DNA of 64,000 bases from positions 33,843-97,842 of the forward strand of contig JAURNY010000017.1 of the NCBI GenBank assembly GCA_030829955.1, given 5' to 3'. Positions within the stretch are counted from its first letter, which is position 1; every line of letters begins with the position of its first letter. The notes under the pieces were generated by a model. That model ran no database searches. It was not told the origin of the DNA and worked only from the letters and a program-made list of their open reading frames with translations. A program made the translations under genes and the position numbers. The DNA comes from Gammaproteobacteria bacterium (GTDB taxonomy: Bacteria; Pseudomonadota; Gammaproteobacteria; Eutrophobiales; Eutrophobiaceae). This document shows, piece after piece, positions 1-7,687 of this stretch.

Positions 1-1320
1 CAAATGTCCGGTAAGTGCGGCTTGTATTGCTATATCAGCAGTCTCTAGATCGCGAATCTCACCAACCATAATAATATCCGGATCTTGTCTTAGTAAGGTT
101 CTGACACCAGCTGCAAAACCGACGCCTATAGCGGGTTGAACCTGCATCTGATTGTATTGTGGATCAACCATCTCAATAGGGTCTTCAATCGTACAGATAT
201 TAATTTCCGGTCGTGAAATTTGATTCAATATTGAGTACAACGTTGTAGTTTTACCTGAACCCGTGGGACCAGTGACCAATATAATTCCACTGTTGTTATC
301 CAGCATGCTATTAAGCTGTTTTTCATCATGCTTGGTAAAACCAAGTTGATTATAGTTTTTTACAAGCATAGCGGGGTCAAAAATTCGGATAACCAGTTTC
401 TCGCCAAATGTTGTTGGCATGGTAGATAAACGCATTTCCACTTCTTTGCCAGAAGGCGATATGGTTTTTACGCGACCATCCTGCGGGCGACGTCTATCTG
501 TTACATCCATACGTCCCAATGATTTAAAACGACTGGTTATTGCTGTAGTTAATATCAATGGAAATTCATGAACGATATGTAAAACACCATCAATACGAAA
601 ACGAACACGACCTTGTTCGCGACGAGGTTCAAGATGTATGTCACTTGCCCGTTGCTCGAAAGCAAATTGCAATAACCAGTCAACAATGCTGACAATATGC
701 TGATTGTTGGCATCCAGCTCACCTACCTTGCCAACTTTAATAAGTTGCTCAAAGTTCTGGATTAATGCGGTCGGTTCATTTGCTTTCTGTTTGGTGGCGC
801 CAAAGATAGACTTGCTAATGCCATAGAACTCAATCAGATATCGTTCCAGATCGCGGGGATTAATAATAACGCGTTTGATATTAAGTTTGGTTATGCGAGC
901 CAGCTCGTCTTCCCATTCGGTAATAAATGGTTCACAGGTCGCAATGGTTAAATCATTAATATTTACATCAACTGGCAGGATTTTTAATTTGTTGGCATAG
1001 GCCTGGGATACCACCGCCGTGATTTTTTCAACGTTAATCTTTAGAGGATCAATTCGCAGGTAGGGTTGCTGGATCTTGTCGGCAAACCACTTGGTAAGTG
1101 TTTCCAGTGTGAGAGGATAGCCAGGTTTGCTGGTAGATTGCCAACCTTGCTCAGCAAGAACAATCAGGGGATGAATATGTAATTGCGGTTTGTCACATTG
1201 TAATGTGTCTATCTGATTGCGCTGTTGCGCATTAATCAGCTTGTCAGATTCGAGTAAATCGAGAATAAAGTCAAGTTTCAATCTGGTTTGTGTTTGTTCT
1301 TCTTGCAAGGCTGTAATCAC
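1..1320 (-). CDS. Type II secretion / type IV pilus assembly ATPase (GspE/PilB family), partial
   Basis: This is the N-terminal 440 codons of a secretion-superfamily hexameric ATPase; the C-terminus runs off the left edge. Translation from GTG at 1320 stays open to base 1. It shows a GspE-type N-terminal domain (about residues 1-150), the ASDIHLEP motif, a Walker A GPTGSGKTT near residue 350 and a Walker B region (DPDIIMVGEIRD) near residue 420. Such ATPases power pilus or pseudopilus assembly at the inner membrane. No ATG lies between the upstream in-frame stop and the GTG, and no clear Shine-Dalgarno is seen, so the exact start is uncertain. The family is secure. PilB, GspE and MshE cannot be separated because the region that would help is outside the window and no pilus or Gsp partner is adjacent. 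Confidence 0.85.
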   Translation of the reverse strand, partial: MITALQEEQTQTRLKLDFILDLLESDKLINAQQRNQIDTLQCDKPQLHIHPLIVLAEQGWQSTSKPGYPLTLETLTKWFADKIQQPYLRIDPLKINVEKITAVVSQAYANKLKILPVDVNINDLTIATCEPFITEWEDELARITKLNIKRVIINPRDLERYLIEFYGISKSIFGATKQKANEPTALIQNFEQLIKVGKVGELDANNQHIVSIVDWLLQFAFEQRASDIHLEPRREQGRVRFRIDGVLHIVHEFPLILTTAITSRFKSLGRMDVTDRRRPQDGRVKTISPSGKEVEMRLSTMPTTFGEKLVIRIFDPAMLVKNYNQLGFTKHDEKQLNSMLDNNSGIILVTGPTGSGKTTTLYSILNQISRPEINICTIEDPIEMVDPQYNQMQVQPAIGVGFAAGVRTLLRQDPDIIMVGEIRDLETADIAIQAALTGHL

Positions 1321-1468
1321 TATCTGGTAAATTTGATTACTCTAACATGTTAGTGGCAAGTGGCATAAGCTGAGAGTAATTAAATGTATGAAAATCAGTT
1401 GATAATTTGAACAGAATTAATTTTATTAAGTCTGTTATTATATTGTGCGATTTATTTGGAGAGATGGT

Positions 1469-2176
1469 ATGAAATATTGGTCTTTTGCGTTTGCATCTTT
1501 GTTGTTTGCCGGTACTGCATTGGCAGATGATGTTGAACAAAATATCAAAAATGGGTTGGAAAAAATTGTACCTAGTTTGCAAATAGAAAGCATTAGCCCT
1601 AGTCCGATTAAAGGTTTATATGAAGTCGTTTTAGGTTCTGATATTATTTATATGAGTGGCGATGGTCGCTATTTATTTAAAGGTGATTTGCTGGATATTG
1701 AAAAGAAGAGCAATCTTACTGATCAGGTTAAAGCTATATCTAGAGCAGAATTACTGTCGCATTTACACAAAGATGAATATATTGAATTTGCAGCAGTTAA
1801 ACCGTTGCATACTATTTATGTTTTTACTGATATCGATTGTGGTTATTGTCGAAAACTTCATGAGGACGTTCCTGCGTTAAATAGTCTTGGCGTAAACGTT
1901 CGTTATTTGGCTTACCCACGCGCGGGTGTAGAGTCTGCTACGGGACAGCAAATGGCTGCCGTTTGGTGCGCAGAAGATAAGCAGGACGCATTAACTAAAG
2001 CTAAAAATAGCCAAGTATTTGATAGCAAGACTTGTGATGCACCGATTGAAAGCCAATATCTGTTGGGTAGGAAAATGGGTGTAAGAGGTACGCCGGCAAT
2101 TTATCTGGAAAATGGAGAATCACTACCAGGCTATATGCCCCCAGAGAAGATCTTGAGTGCTTTTAATTCTGATTAA
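1469..2176 (+). CDS. dsbC: Thiol:disulfide interchange protein DsbC
   Basis: This is a periplasmic protein-disulfide isomerase that reshuffles wrong disulfides. It has a signal peptide (KYWSFAFASLLFAGTALA then DD), an N-terminal dimerisation domain, and a thioredoxin-fold domain with the CGYC active site at Cys124/Cys127. The cis-Pro loop GTPA follows, and there is a second Cys pair typical of DsbC. An in-frame GTG at 1445 would extend the protein by 8 residues. I chose ATG 1469 because GGAGAG lies 5 bases upstream and the signal peptide then begins properly. The length (235 aa) fits the family. The 3' end overlaps the convergent DUF3108 gene by 4 bases. Confidence 0.92.
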   Translation: MKYWSFAFASLLFAGTALADDVEQNIKNGLEKIVPSLQIESISPSPIKGLYEVVLGSDIIYMSGDGRYLFKGDLLDIEKKSNLTDQVKAISRAELLSHLHKDEYIEFAAVKPLHTIYVFTDIDCGYCRKLHEDVPALNSLGVNVRYLAYPRAGVESATGQQMAAVWCAEDKQDALTKAKNSQVFDSKTCDAPIESQYLLGRKMGVRGTPAIYLENGESLPGYMPPEKILSAFNSD

Positions 2177-2916
2177 TGTGATGTCAAATTCAAGGAGTTA
2201 TTTGTGAACGTGACATCTTTCAAAATAGCTGTAGTTAATCTGTCTTTCTTTTCTGTAATTACGACTTTGACTGGTAGATAATTCAAATCATAAGCACACC
2301 AAAACCAGGTTTTTCTCTCATTATTTTCTTTTCTTCTTTCTATCTTCATGGTTTTGAATTCACCATAAAGTGTATCGATCATTTCATCCCGTAAATATTC
2401 AAATTCATAATTTTTAATCTTACCGCCATCAGCAATAGTGTAAGACTCGGGGATATTGTTATTTTTTAAATCAAGCATAATTTTGACTTGATAAAGCAAT
2501 TTATCGAGGATGTCAGGCTGTGTGTTCATATGCCAAGTGTCATTATTGACGATATTTTCTATTCGATTATTATTCCAATCAAAATTAATAGTAACAAAAC
2601 GGTCTTTCTTCCCGCCCGTGTGTTCGTACGAGTAGGTTAATGGTTGAACCTTATTTTCGTTAATGATCCATTTAGATTTTTCAATGATGCTGTCATTTCT
2701 GATGAATGAAATTAATCCGGTAGCCTCACTTTCAGATATAAACTCAAAGACATTATCGGCGTGTTTGATTAATGTGCGCTTCATTTTTCCAATTTTCATG
2801 TCATTGCTGTACAGGATATAGTTCGCTTCAAACATATCTGGGTAGACATCTTGAGCTTGAAGTCCAGTTACAAAAAGTGAGATAACAATGCTAATAAGCA
2901 GATTTTTAATTAACAT
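2173..2916 (-). CDS. DUF3108 family exported protein
   Basis: This 247-residue protein has an N-terminal hydrophobic signal sequence (LLISIVISLFVTGLQA, likely cleaved before QD). The rest is a beta-rich sequence with the DUF3108 pattern: an early region like YILYSNDMKIGKM, a central K-F-x-L/I stretch and a late TWFWCAYDLNYLPVKV segment. Family members are predicted periplasmic or outer-membrane-associated proteins of unknown function. The gene converges on dsbC with a 4-base overlap and is divergent from hldE. It may be envelope-related given both neighbours, but no function can be assigned from sequence. Confidence 0.75.
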   Translation of the reverse strand: MLIKNLLISIVISLFVTGLQAQDVYPDMFEANYILYSNDMKIGKMKRTLIKHADNVFEFISESEATGLISFIRNDSIIEKSKWIINENKVQPLTYSYEHTGGKKDRFVTINFDWNNNRIENIVNNDTWHMNTQPDILDKLLYQVKIMLDLKNNNIPESYTIADGGKIKNYEFEYLRDEMIDTLYGEFKTMKIERRKENNERKTWFWCAYDLNYLPVKVVITEKKDRLTTAILKDVTFTNNSLNLTSH

Positions 2917-2981
2917 AATAGCGCTTCGACATTTTTCATATGATAAAATTCTCTCAATTTAGGAAATATTAAGAGCATTGT

Positions 2982-4412
2982 ATGCAGGAAGAAATTTTTA
3001 TTCCCAAGCAATCGGCAAAAATTCTTGTCGTTGGCGATATTATACTTGACCAATACCTCTATGGTGAAACTTCTCGTATTTCACCTGAGGCTCCCGTTCC
3101 AATAGTTAGAGTTTCTCAGCAAGAGGAGCGACCGGGAGGTGCTGCTAATGTGGCGTTAAATATTGCATCATTGGATATGCCGGTCACGCTTTTGGGATTG
3201 ACCGGTGATGATGAGGCATCTCAACGCTTAGAAAACATACTAAATCAGCATAATGTTAGCTGTCATTTCACCAGACAATATCAAGTGCCAACTATTACCA
3301 AGGTCAGAATATTGAGCCAACATCAGCAATTACTTAGGCTTGATTATGAAAATGACAATATATCAACTTACTCTTCTAATATAGTCGATCAGTTCGAAAT
3401 ATTATTGGCTGATATGAGTTTGATTGTGTTATCTGATTATGCAAAAGGTAGTCTTCGACATATAGAGAATATCATTGCGCGCGCTAACAAAAAAAATATA
3501 CCAATATTCGTCGATCCTAAATCAAATGATTTTAATATTTATCGAAATACGGACTTGATAACACCAAACCTAAAAGAATTTCGGGCTGTAGTTGGCAATG
3601 TCTCTACTACTGAGGAAATTGTTAATGCAGCTATCGGACTATGTAAAAAGTATAATCTGAAAGCTTTACTGGTTACTCGGGGTGAAAATGGAATGTCATT
3701 GGTTAAGTCAAACGGTGACAACTTTCACTTAAAAGCACAGGCACATGAGGTTTATGATGTTACGGGCGCAGGTGATACTGTCATCGCGACACTGGCTGCA
3801 AGTTTTGCCAGCGAATATACGATTGAACAATCAGTAAGCCTTTCTAATATTGCTGCTGGCCTGGTAGTAGAAAAACTGGGTGCGGCTATAGTGACGACAG
3901 CAGAGTTAAATACTCGTCAGAATTCTTTTCAATCTTCAGGAAAAGTCATCACCCAGAGCGATATAGCAGTTACTTTAGTAAACGAATATAAATCACAGGG
4001 ACAACGCATAGTTTTTACTAATGGTTGCTTTGATATTCTGCATGCAGGTCATGTGACTTATCTTGAAAAAGCTAGATCGATAGGTGATAAATTAATCGTT
4101 GCGGTTAATTCAGATGCCTCGGTAAGTCGACTTAAGGGGCAGGATAGACCAGTAAATGATTTGGCAAACAGAATGAAATTATTGTCGGCATTATCTTGTG
4201 TGGATATTGTCGTACCATTCGAGGAAGATACACCTAAAGAATTAATTGAAGCTTTGTTGCCTAATGTGCTGGTTAAAGGTGGTGACTATTCAGAAGAACA
4301 GATCGTTGGTGCAGATGTCGTTAGAGATAATGGCGGTGAGATTAAAATATTAAATTTTGAAGAAGGTTATTCTACGTCTTCTATTGTAAATAAGATTAAA
4401 CAATCGGGTTAA
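2982..4412 (+). CDS. hldE: Bifunctional heptose-7-phosphate kinase / heptose-1-phosphate adenylyltransferase HldE
   Basis: This cytoplasmic enzyme makes ADP-D-glycero-manno-heptose for the LPS inner core. Residues 1 to about 320 form a PfkB/ribokinase-type kinase, with GGAANVALN near residue 50 and the anion-hole motif DVTGAGDT near 260. Residues about 340-476 form the cytidylyltransferase-like domain with TNGCFDILHAGHVTYL. At 476 aa it is the full fused form usual in Gammaproteobacteria. ATG 2982 has AAGAG upstream. It is the first gene of a tight hldE-hldD-waaA run with gaps of 7 and 11 bases, so the three are very likely co-transcribed. Confidence 0.97.
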   Translation: MQEEIFIPKQSAKILVVGDIILDQYLYGETSRISPEAPVPIVRVSQQEERPGGAANVALNIASLDMPVTLLGLTGDDEASQRLENILNQHNVSCHFTRQYQVPTITKVRILSQHQQLLRLDYENDNISTYSSNIVDQFEILLADMSLIVLSDYAKGSLRHIENIIARANKKNIPIFVDPKSNDFNIYRNTDLITPNLKEFRAVVGNVSTTEEIVNAAIGLCKKYNLKALLVTRGENGMSLVKSNGDNFHLKAQAHEVYDVTGAGDTVIATLAASFASEYTIEQSVSLSNIAAGLVVEKLGAAIVTTAELNTRQNSFQSSGKVITQSDIAVTLVNEYKSQGQRIVFTNGCFDILHAGHVTYLEKARSIGDKLIVAVNSDASVSRLKGQDRPVNDLANRMKLLSALSCVDIVVPFEEDTPKELIEALLPNVLVKGGDYSEEQIVGADVVRDNGGEIKILNFEEGYSTSSIVNKIKQSG

Positions 4413-4419
4413 ACATAAT

Positions 4420-5370
4420 ATGATTGTAGTAACTGGTGGTGCAGGGTTTATTGGAAGTCAGTTAGTCGCTGGTTTAAATAGAGCAGGATACGATAGGATT
4501 ATCGTCGTCGACAACTTAAAGGAAGGGCAAAAGTTTTTTAATCTGGTCGAAAAATCAATTATTGATTACTACGATAAATATGAATTCAGGGATATGGTGC
4601 GTAATAGAGGTTCCCTTTGCAATGATATTGATATTATTTTTCATCAGGGTGCTTGCTCAATAACAACAGAGTGGGATGGCCAATACATGATGGATAATAA
4701 CTTCACCTGTTCAAAGGAGTTATTACATCTGTCGCTGGAGAAAAAAATTCCTTTTATCTATGCATCTAGTGCAGCAGTTTATGGTGTTAATACTTCATTT
4801 CAAGAACTGAAAAAAAATGAAAGTCCTATTAATGTATATGGATATTCAAAATTGTTGTTTGATAATTATGTAAGGTCTTTATCCGTCATTGAAACTCAAG
4901 TTGTTGGCTTACGTTATTTTAATGTTTATGGTTATGGTGAATCACACAAAGGCTCGATGGCAAGTGTCATCATGCATTTTAATAATCAATTAAAACAGGA
5001 TGGGAATCTTAAGTTGTTCGAAGGTAGTCATGGATATGCTAATGGTGAACAGGAGCGAGACTTTGTTTATGTTGATGACGCTGTAGACGTGAATATTTGG
5101 ATGATGGAAAATAGACAGCTAAGCGGCATATTTAATGTTGGTACCGGTACGGCAAGGACATTTAATGTTGTTGCTGACGAGGTGGTTAAATGGCATGGGC
5201 AAGGGGAGAAAAAATATATTCCTTTTCCTGAGCGATTATTAGACAGTTATCAAAGTTACACTCAAGCTGATTTAACTTCTTTACGCAACGCAGGCTATAA
5301 AAAAGCGTTTACATCTGTCGAAGACGGCGCAAAATCTTATTTGGATAAGTTAAACAATATTAATCAATAG
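4420..5370 (+). CDS. hldD: ADP-L-glycero-D-manno-heptose 6-epimerase HldD
   Basis: This enzyme epimerises ADP-D,D-heptose to ADP-L,D-heptose, the step after HldE. The 316-residue short-chain dehydrogenase/epimerase starts with the NAD(P)-binding GGAGFIGSQL. It carries the catalytic YxxxK (YGYSK, after the SSAAVYG strand) and the RYFNVYG and QERDFVYVDD signatures of HldD. It starts 7 bases after hldE. Nothing unusual is seen. Confidence 0.96.
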   Translation: MIVVTGGAGFIGSQLVAGLNRAGYDRIIVVDNLKEGQKFFNLVEKSIIDYYDKYEFRDMVRNRGSLCNDIDIIFHQGACSITTEWDGQYMMDNNFTCSKELLHLSLEKKIPFIYASSAAVYGVNTSFQELKKNESPINVYGYSKLLFDNYVRSLSVIETQVVGLRYFNVYGYGESHKGSMASVIMHFNNQLKQDGNLKLFEGSHGYANGEQERDFVYVDDAVDVNIWMMENRQLSGIFNVGTGTARTFNVVADEVVKWHGQGEKKYIPFPERLLDSYQSYTQADLTSLRNAGYKKAFTSVEDGAKSYLDKLNNINQ

Positions 5371-5381
5371 CGAATCTACTG

Positions 5382-6644
5382 GTGAGATTTGTTTACTCAA
5401 TAGCCTTATTATTTATTTTGCCATTGGCAGTTTTGCGACTTTTTCTACTCGGTTTTAAGAATCCGGATTACAGAAAAAATTGGTATGAGCGTCTTGGTTT
5501 TATAAACCCGTTATCTTCAAAGCCTATAATATGGTTACACGCAGTTTCAGTTGGGGAAACGAATGCGGCAGCACCATTATTAAATCGTCTGTTGCATGCT
5601 TATCCCGACTATCAGTTATTAGTTACTACGGTTACGCCGACAGGTAGACAAATCTTAAAGATGCATTTCGATAATGATATTGATCATTTGTATTTTCCAT
5701 ATGACATTCCATGGGTGGTTAATCGATTTTTGCAAAAACTGAAACCTGCAGTAGTAATATTGATGGAAACAGAAATATGGCCGAATCTTTGTTATCAATG
5801 TAATAAAGAAAATATTCCGGTTTTGCTAATCAATGCTCGATTAAGTAAAAGATCTTTTAAGCGATATCAATTACTAAAAGGTTTTATTAAGAAAACTTTA
5901 AACAATATAAGTATGATTGCTGCCCAAACGCAAAATGATGCAAATCATTTTATTAAACTCGGAGTTAATAGAACTTTCATACAGATCACGGGTAATATGA
6001 AATTTGAAACGGTCATACCTAGCAGTGTGATAGAGAATGCAGAAGTCGTGAAACGCTATTTTAATATGAGCAGACCAGTATGGATTGCTGCTAGCACGCA
6101 AGAAGGAGAAGAAGAGCTTATATTAGAAGCGCATAAAAAAATAGTAAGTTATTTTCCTAATGCTGTTTTGATTTTGGCAGCGAGACACCCGGAAAGAAAT
6201 ATTGAAATTCAAAAAACATGTAAAGCAAATGGTTTTAATATAGTGAAATGGTCAGAGCAAAAGGTATTTTCTGATTCCGATCAGGTTTATTTGCTTGATA
6301 CATTGGGTAAATTACAGACTTATTATGCTGCGAGTCAGGTTGCTTATGTTGGCGGTAGTCTAGTTGATAGAGGTGGACAAAATATGCTTGAGCCAGCCAA
6401 ATTGGGTCTTCCTATACTTGCTGGACCTAGTAGATATAATTTTAAAAAAATCAGTGAAATGTTAGAAAATACGGGCGCCCTGATTACTGTAAATAGTGCT
6501 GATGATATTGTTAGGGAATTAAAAACTCTTTTTACTGATGCCAATTTACGCCATGATCTGGGGGAAGCGGCTAGACAGATGGTTATTAATAATCAAGGAC
6601 AAGTAGATACGACAATGAAATTAATTCAGGACTTTATTAAATGA
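5382..6644 (+). CDS. waaA: 3-deoxy-D-manno-octulosonic acid (Kdo) transferase WaaA
   Basis: This inner-membrane GT30 glycosyltransferase adds Kdo to lipid A precursor. It has an N-terminal membrane anchor (YSIALLFILPLAVLRLFLL), then WLHAVSVGETNAAAPLL with the catalytic-base Glu, METEIWPN, and a C-terminal nucleotide-sugar region with GGSLVDRGGQNMLEPA. The length (420 aa) is standard. The start is GTG at 5382, 11 bases after hldD stops; no good Shine-Dalgarno is visible, so translation may be coupled to hldD. Context (hldE, hldD) agrees with LPS core assembly. Confidence 0.95.
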   Translation: MRFVYSIALLFILPLAVLRLFLLGFKNPDYRKNWYERLGFINPLSSKPIIWLHAVSVGETNAAAPLLNRLLHAYPDYQLLVTTVTPTGRQILKMHFDNDIDHLYFPYDIPWVVNRFLQKLKPAVVILMETEIWPNLCYQCNKENIPVLLINARLSKRSFKRYQLLKGFIKKTLNNISMIAAQTQNDANHFIKLGVNRTFIQITGNMKFETVIPSSVIENAEVVKRYFNMSRPVWIAASTQEGEEELILEAHKKIVSYFPNAVLILAARHPERNIEIQKTCKANGFNIVKWSEQKVFSDSDQVYLLDTLGKLQTYYAASQVAYVGGSLVDRGGQNMLEPAKLGLPILAGPSRYNFKKISEMLENTGALITVNSADDIVRELKTLFTDANLRHDLGEAARQMVINNQGQVDTTMKLIQDFIK

Positions 6645-6725
6645 ATAAGTTATTTTTGCAACTATGTCATAAATAATCATCTAATTGTTGTTGATAACTT
6701 TTACATATCAATTCAGGAGAAATTT

Positions 6726-7112
6726 ATGAACAAGACGTTATTTGTTGTTCTGGCAGTGTTGTTTAGTAATATGGTTTTAGCTGACGAGTATCCTTCAGAA
6801 GAAACTGTTCGATTTGCTTTAAATTGTATGCATCAATTAGGTGGCCAATCAGACGAAAATTTATATGCATGTATTTGCCGTTATGACAACATCAGAGCAA
6901 ATATGATTTATACTGAATACGAAGAGGCGGTTACGTATGAACGTAATAAAGCGATGCCGGGTGAAAAAGGGGGGATGTTTCGTAATAATAAGCGTGGTGA
7001 AAATTTTTACGAACAGTTAAAAGAAATTAGAAAAAATGCTCTGGCTCAATGTCCCGTTGCAAAAAGGATTGAACTAGACCGGTCAAAAGTTAAAAATTCT
7101 GCGGAAAATTAA
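6726..7112 (+). CDS. Small exported protein of unknown function
   Basis: This 128-residue protein begins with a clear signal peptide (NKTLFVVLAVLFSNMVLA, cleavage before DE). The mature part is mostly helical and charged and has four cysteines (ALNCMHQ, YACIC, AQCP), which could form two disulfides in the periplasm. The ATG at 6726 follows AGGAGAAA. I do not recognise the family. It stands alone between waaA and the methanol dehydrogenase cluster, has its own ribosome site and ends in an intrinsic terminator, so it is probably a monocistronic unit. A role in methanol oxidation is possible only by proximity. Confidence 0.7.
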   Translation: MNKTLFVVLAVLFSNMVLADEYPSEETVRFALNCMHQLGGQSDENLYACICRYDNIRANMIYTEYEEAVTYERNKAMPGEKGGMFRNNKRGENFYEQLKEIRKNALAQCPVAKRIELDRSKVKNSAEN

Positions 7113-7136
7113 AGGGTGAAACATCACCCTTTTTCT
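7111..7136 (+). terminator. Intrinsic terminator after the small exported protein
   Basis: A 9-bp stem AAAGGGTGA / TCACCCTTT with a 4-base loop (AACA) is followed by a T-rich tail. The stem begins inside the stop codon region of the preceding gene, so it ends that transcript and isolates the xoxF leader from read-through. Confidence 0.85.
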
Positions 7137-7675
7137 TTGTAATGAGATAGTTGATAAATTATAAGATTCCATCGACATAGAATATTTCATCTAAAATTAT
7201 CTATTCAGATTATTTTATAAATTTTATTCATTTGTAACATAAACTATCAAATTATCATTTTTGCAGTGCAGCATATAATTACTTACATTCTAATGCCTAA
7301 TACTACGCAATTTGCATGTTATAACTCCAAGTTATGTTCGCTTATGTCTTCATATCACTTGCAGGCATTATGAAAATTTCCTACACTCATCAATGACTAG
7401 TGGATGATCCACGAATATATTGCAGTGCAATAATTATAATAATTTAAGGAAGCATTTAACTCATAACAAAAAATAGTTCTACTAGGTTGTTAATGAAAAA
7501 ATTCTTAATTATCATCAAAAATTCATGTAGTTATTATATTAATAATTACTCACAATTTTTCTGTTTGAAATCTATTTCAGTTACTACATCTTTTCTAGCA
7601 CAATAGCGCTTTATGGTCTCGAGGAGTTATTGTGTTTTTGTTATTTTTGAGACTAAGAACATGATCAACTAAATA
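7137..7675 (+). promoter_or_regulatory. Long non-coding leader / promoter region of xoxF
   Basis: About 540 bases hold no credible gene. They contain TGCAGTGCA at 7262-7270; an 8-bp inverted repeat TAATGCCT (7291-7298) / AGGCATTA (7363-7370) enclosing a second hairpin ATAACT-CCA-AGTTAT (7321-7335); two adjacent palindromes at 7400-7432; and a 5-bp stem GTCTC / GAGAC (7616-7653) just before the ribosome site. I could not pick a convincing -35/-10 pair. The length and the amount of symmetry suggest complex control of xoxF, by protein binding, RNA structure or both. Confidence 0.6.
7400..7432. promoter_or_regulatory. Two adjacent operator-like palindromes upstream of xoxF
   Basis: GTGGATgATCCAC (7400-7412) and TATTGCAgTGCAATA (7418-7432) are both perfect palindromes around a single central G, with centres 19 bases apart. 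The second contains an 11-bp core, TTGCAGTGCAA. The exact reverse complement of this core sits 26 bases before the mptG start. They look like binding sites for one or two dimeric regulators. Confidence 0.55.
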
Positions 7676-7686
7676 GAGGAGGAGGT
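7676..7686 (+). promoter_or_regulatory. Very strong ribosome binding site of xoxF
   Basis: GAGGAGGAGGT precedes ATG 7688. It holds overlapping Shine-Dalgarno registers; the upstream register gives a normal spacing of about 5-6 bases. This fits a very highly expressed protein. Confidence 0.8.
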
Positions 7687-7687
7687 C

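Noticed and set aside
1337..1582. Minus-strand frame opposite the dsbC start
   Set aside because: It is low-complexity and overlaps the supported dsbC coding region.
7137..7675. A small protein gene in the xoxF leader
   Set aside because: No frame with a start, ribosome site and reasonable codon use could be found.
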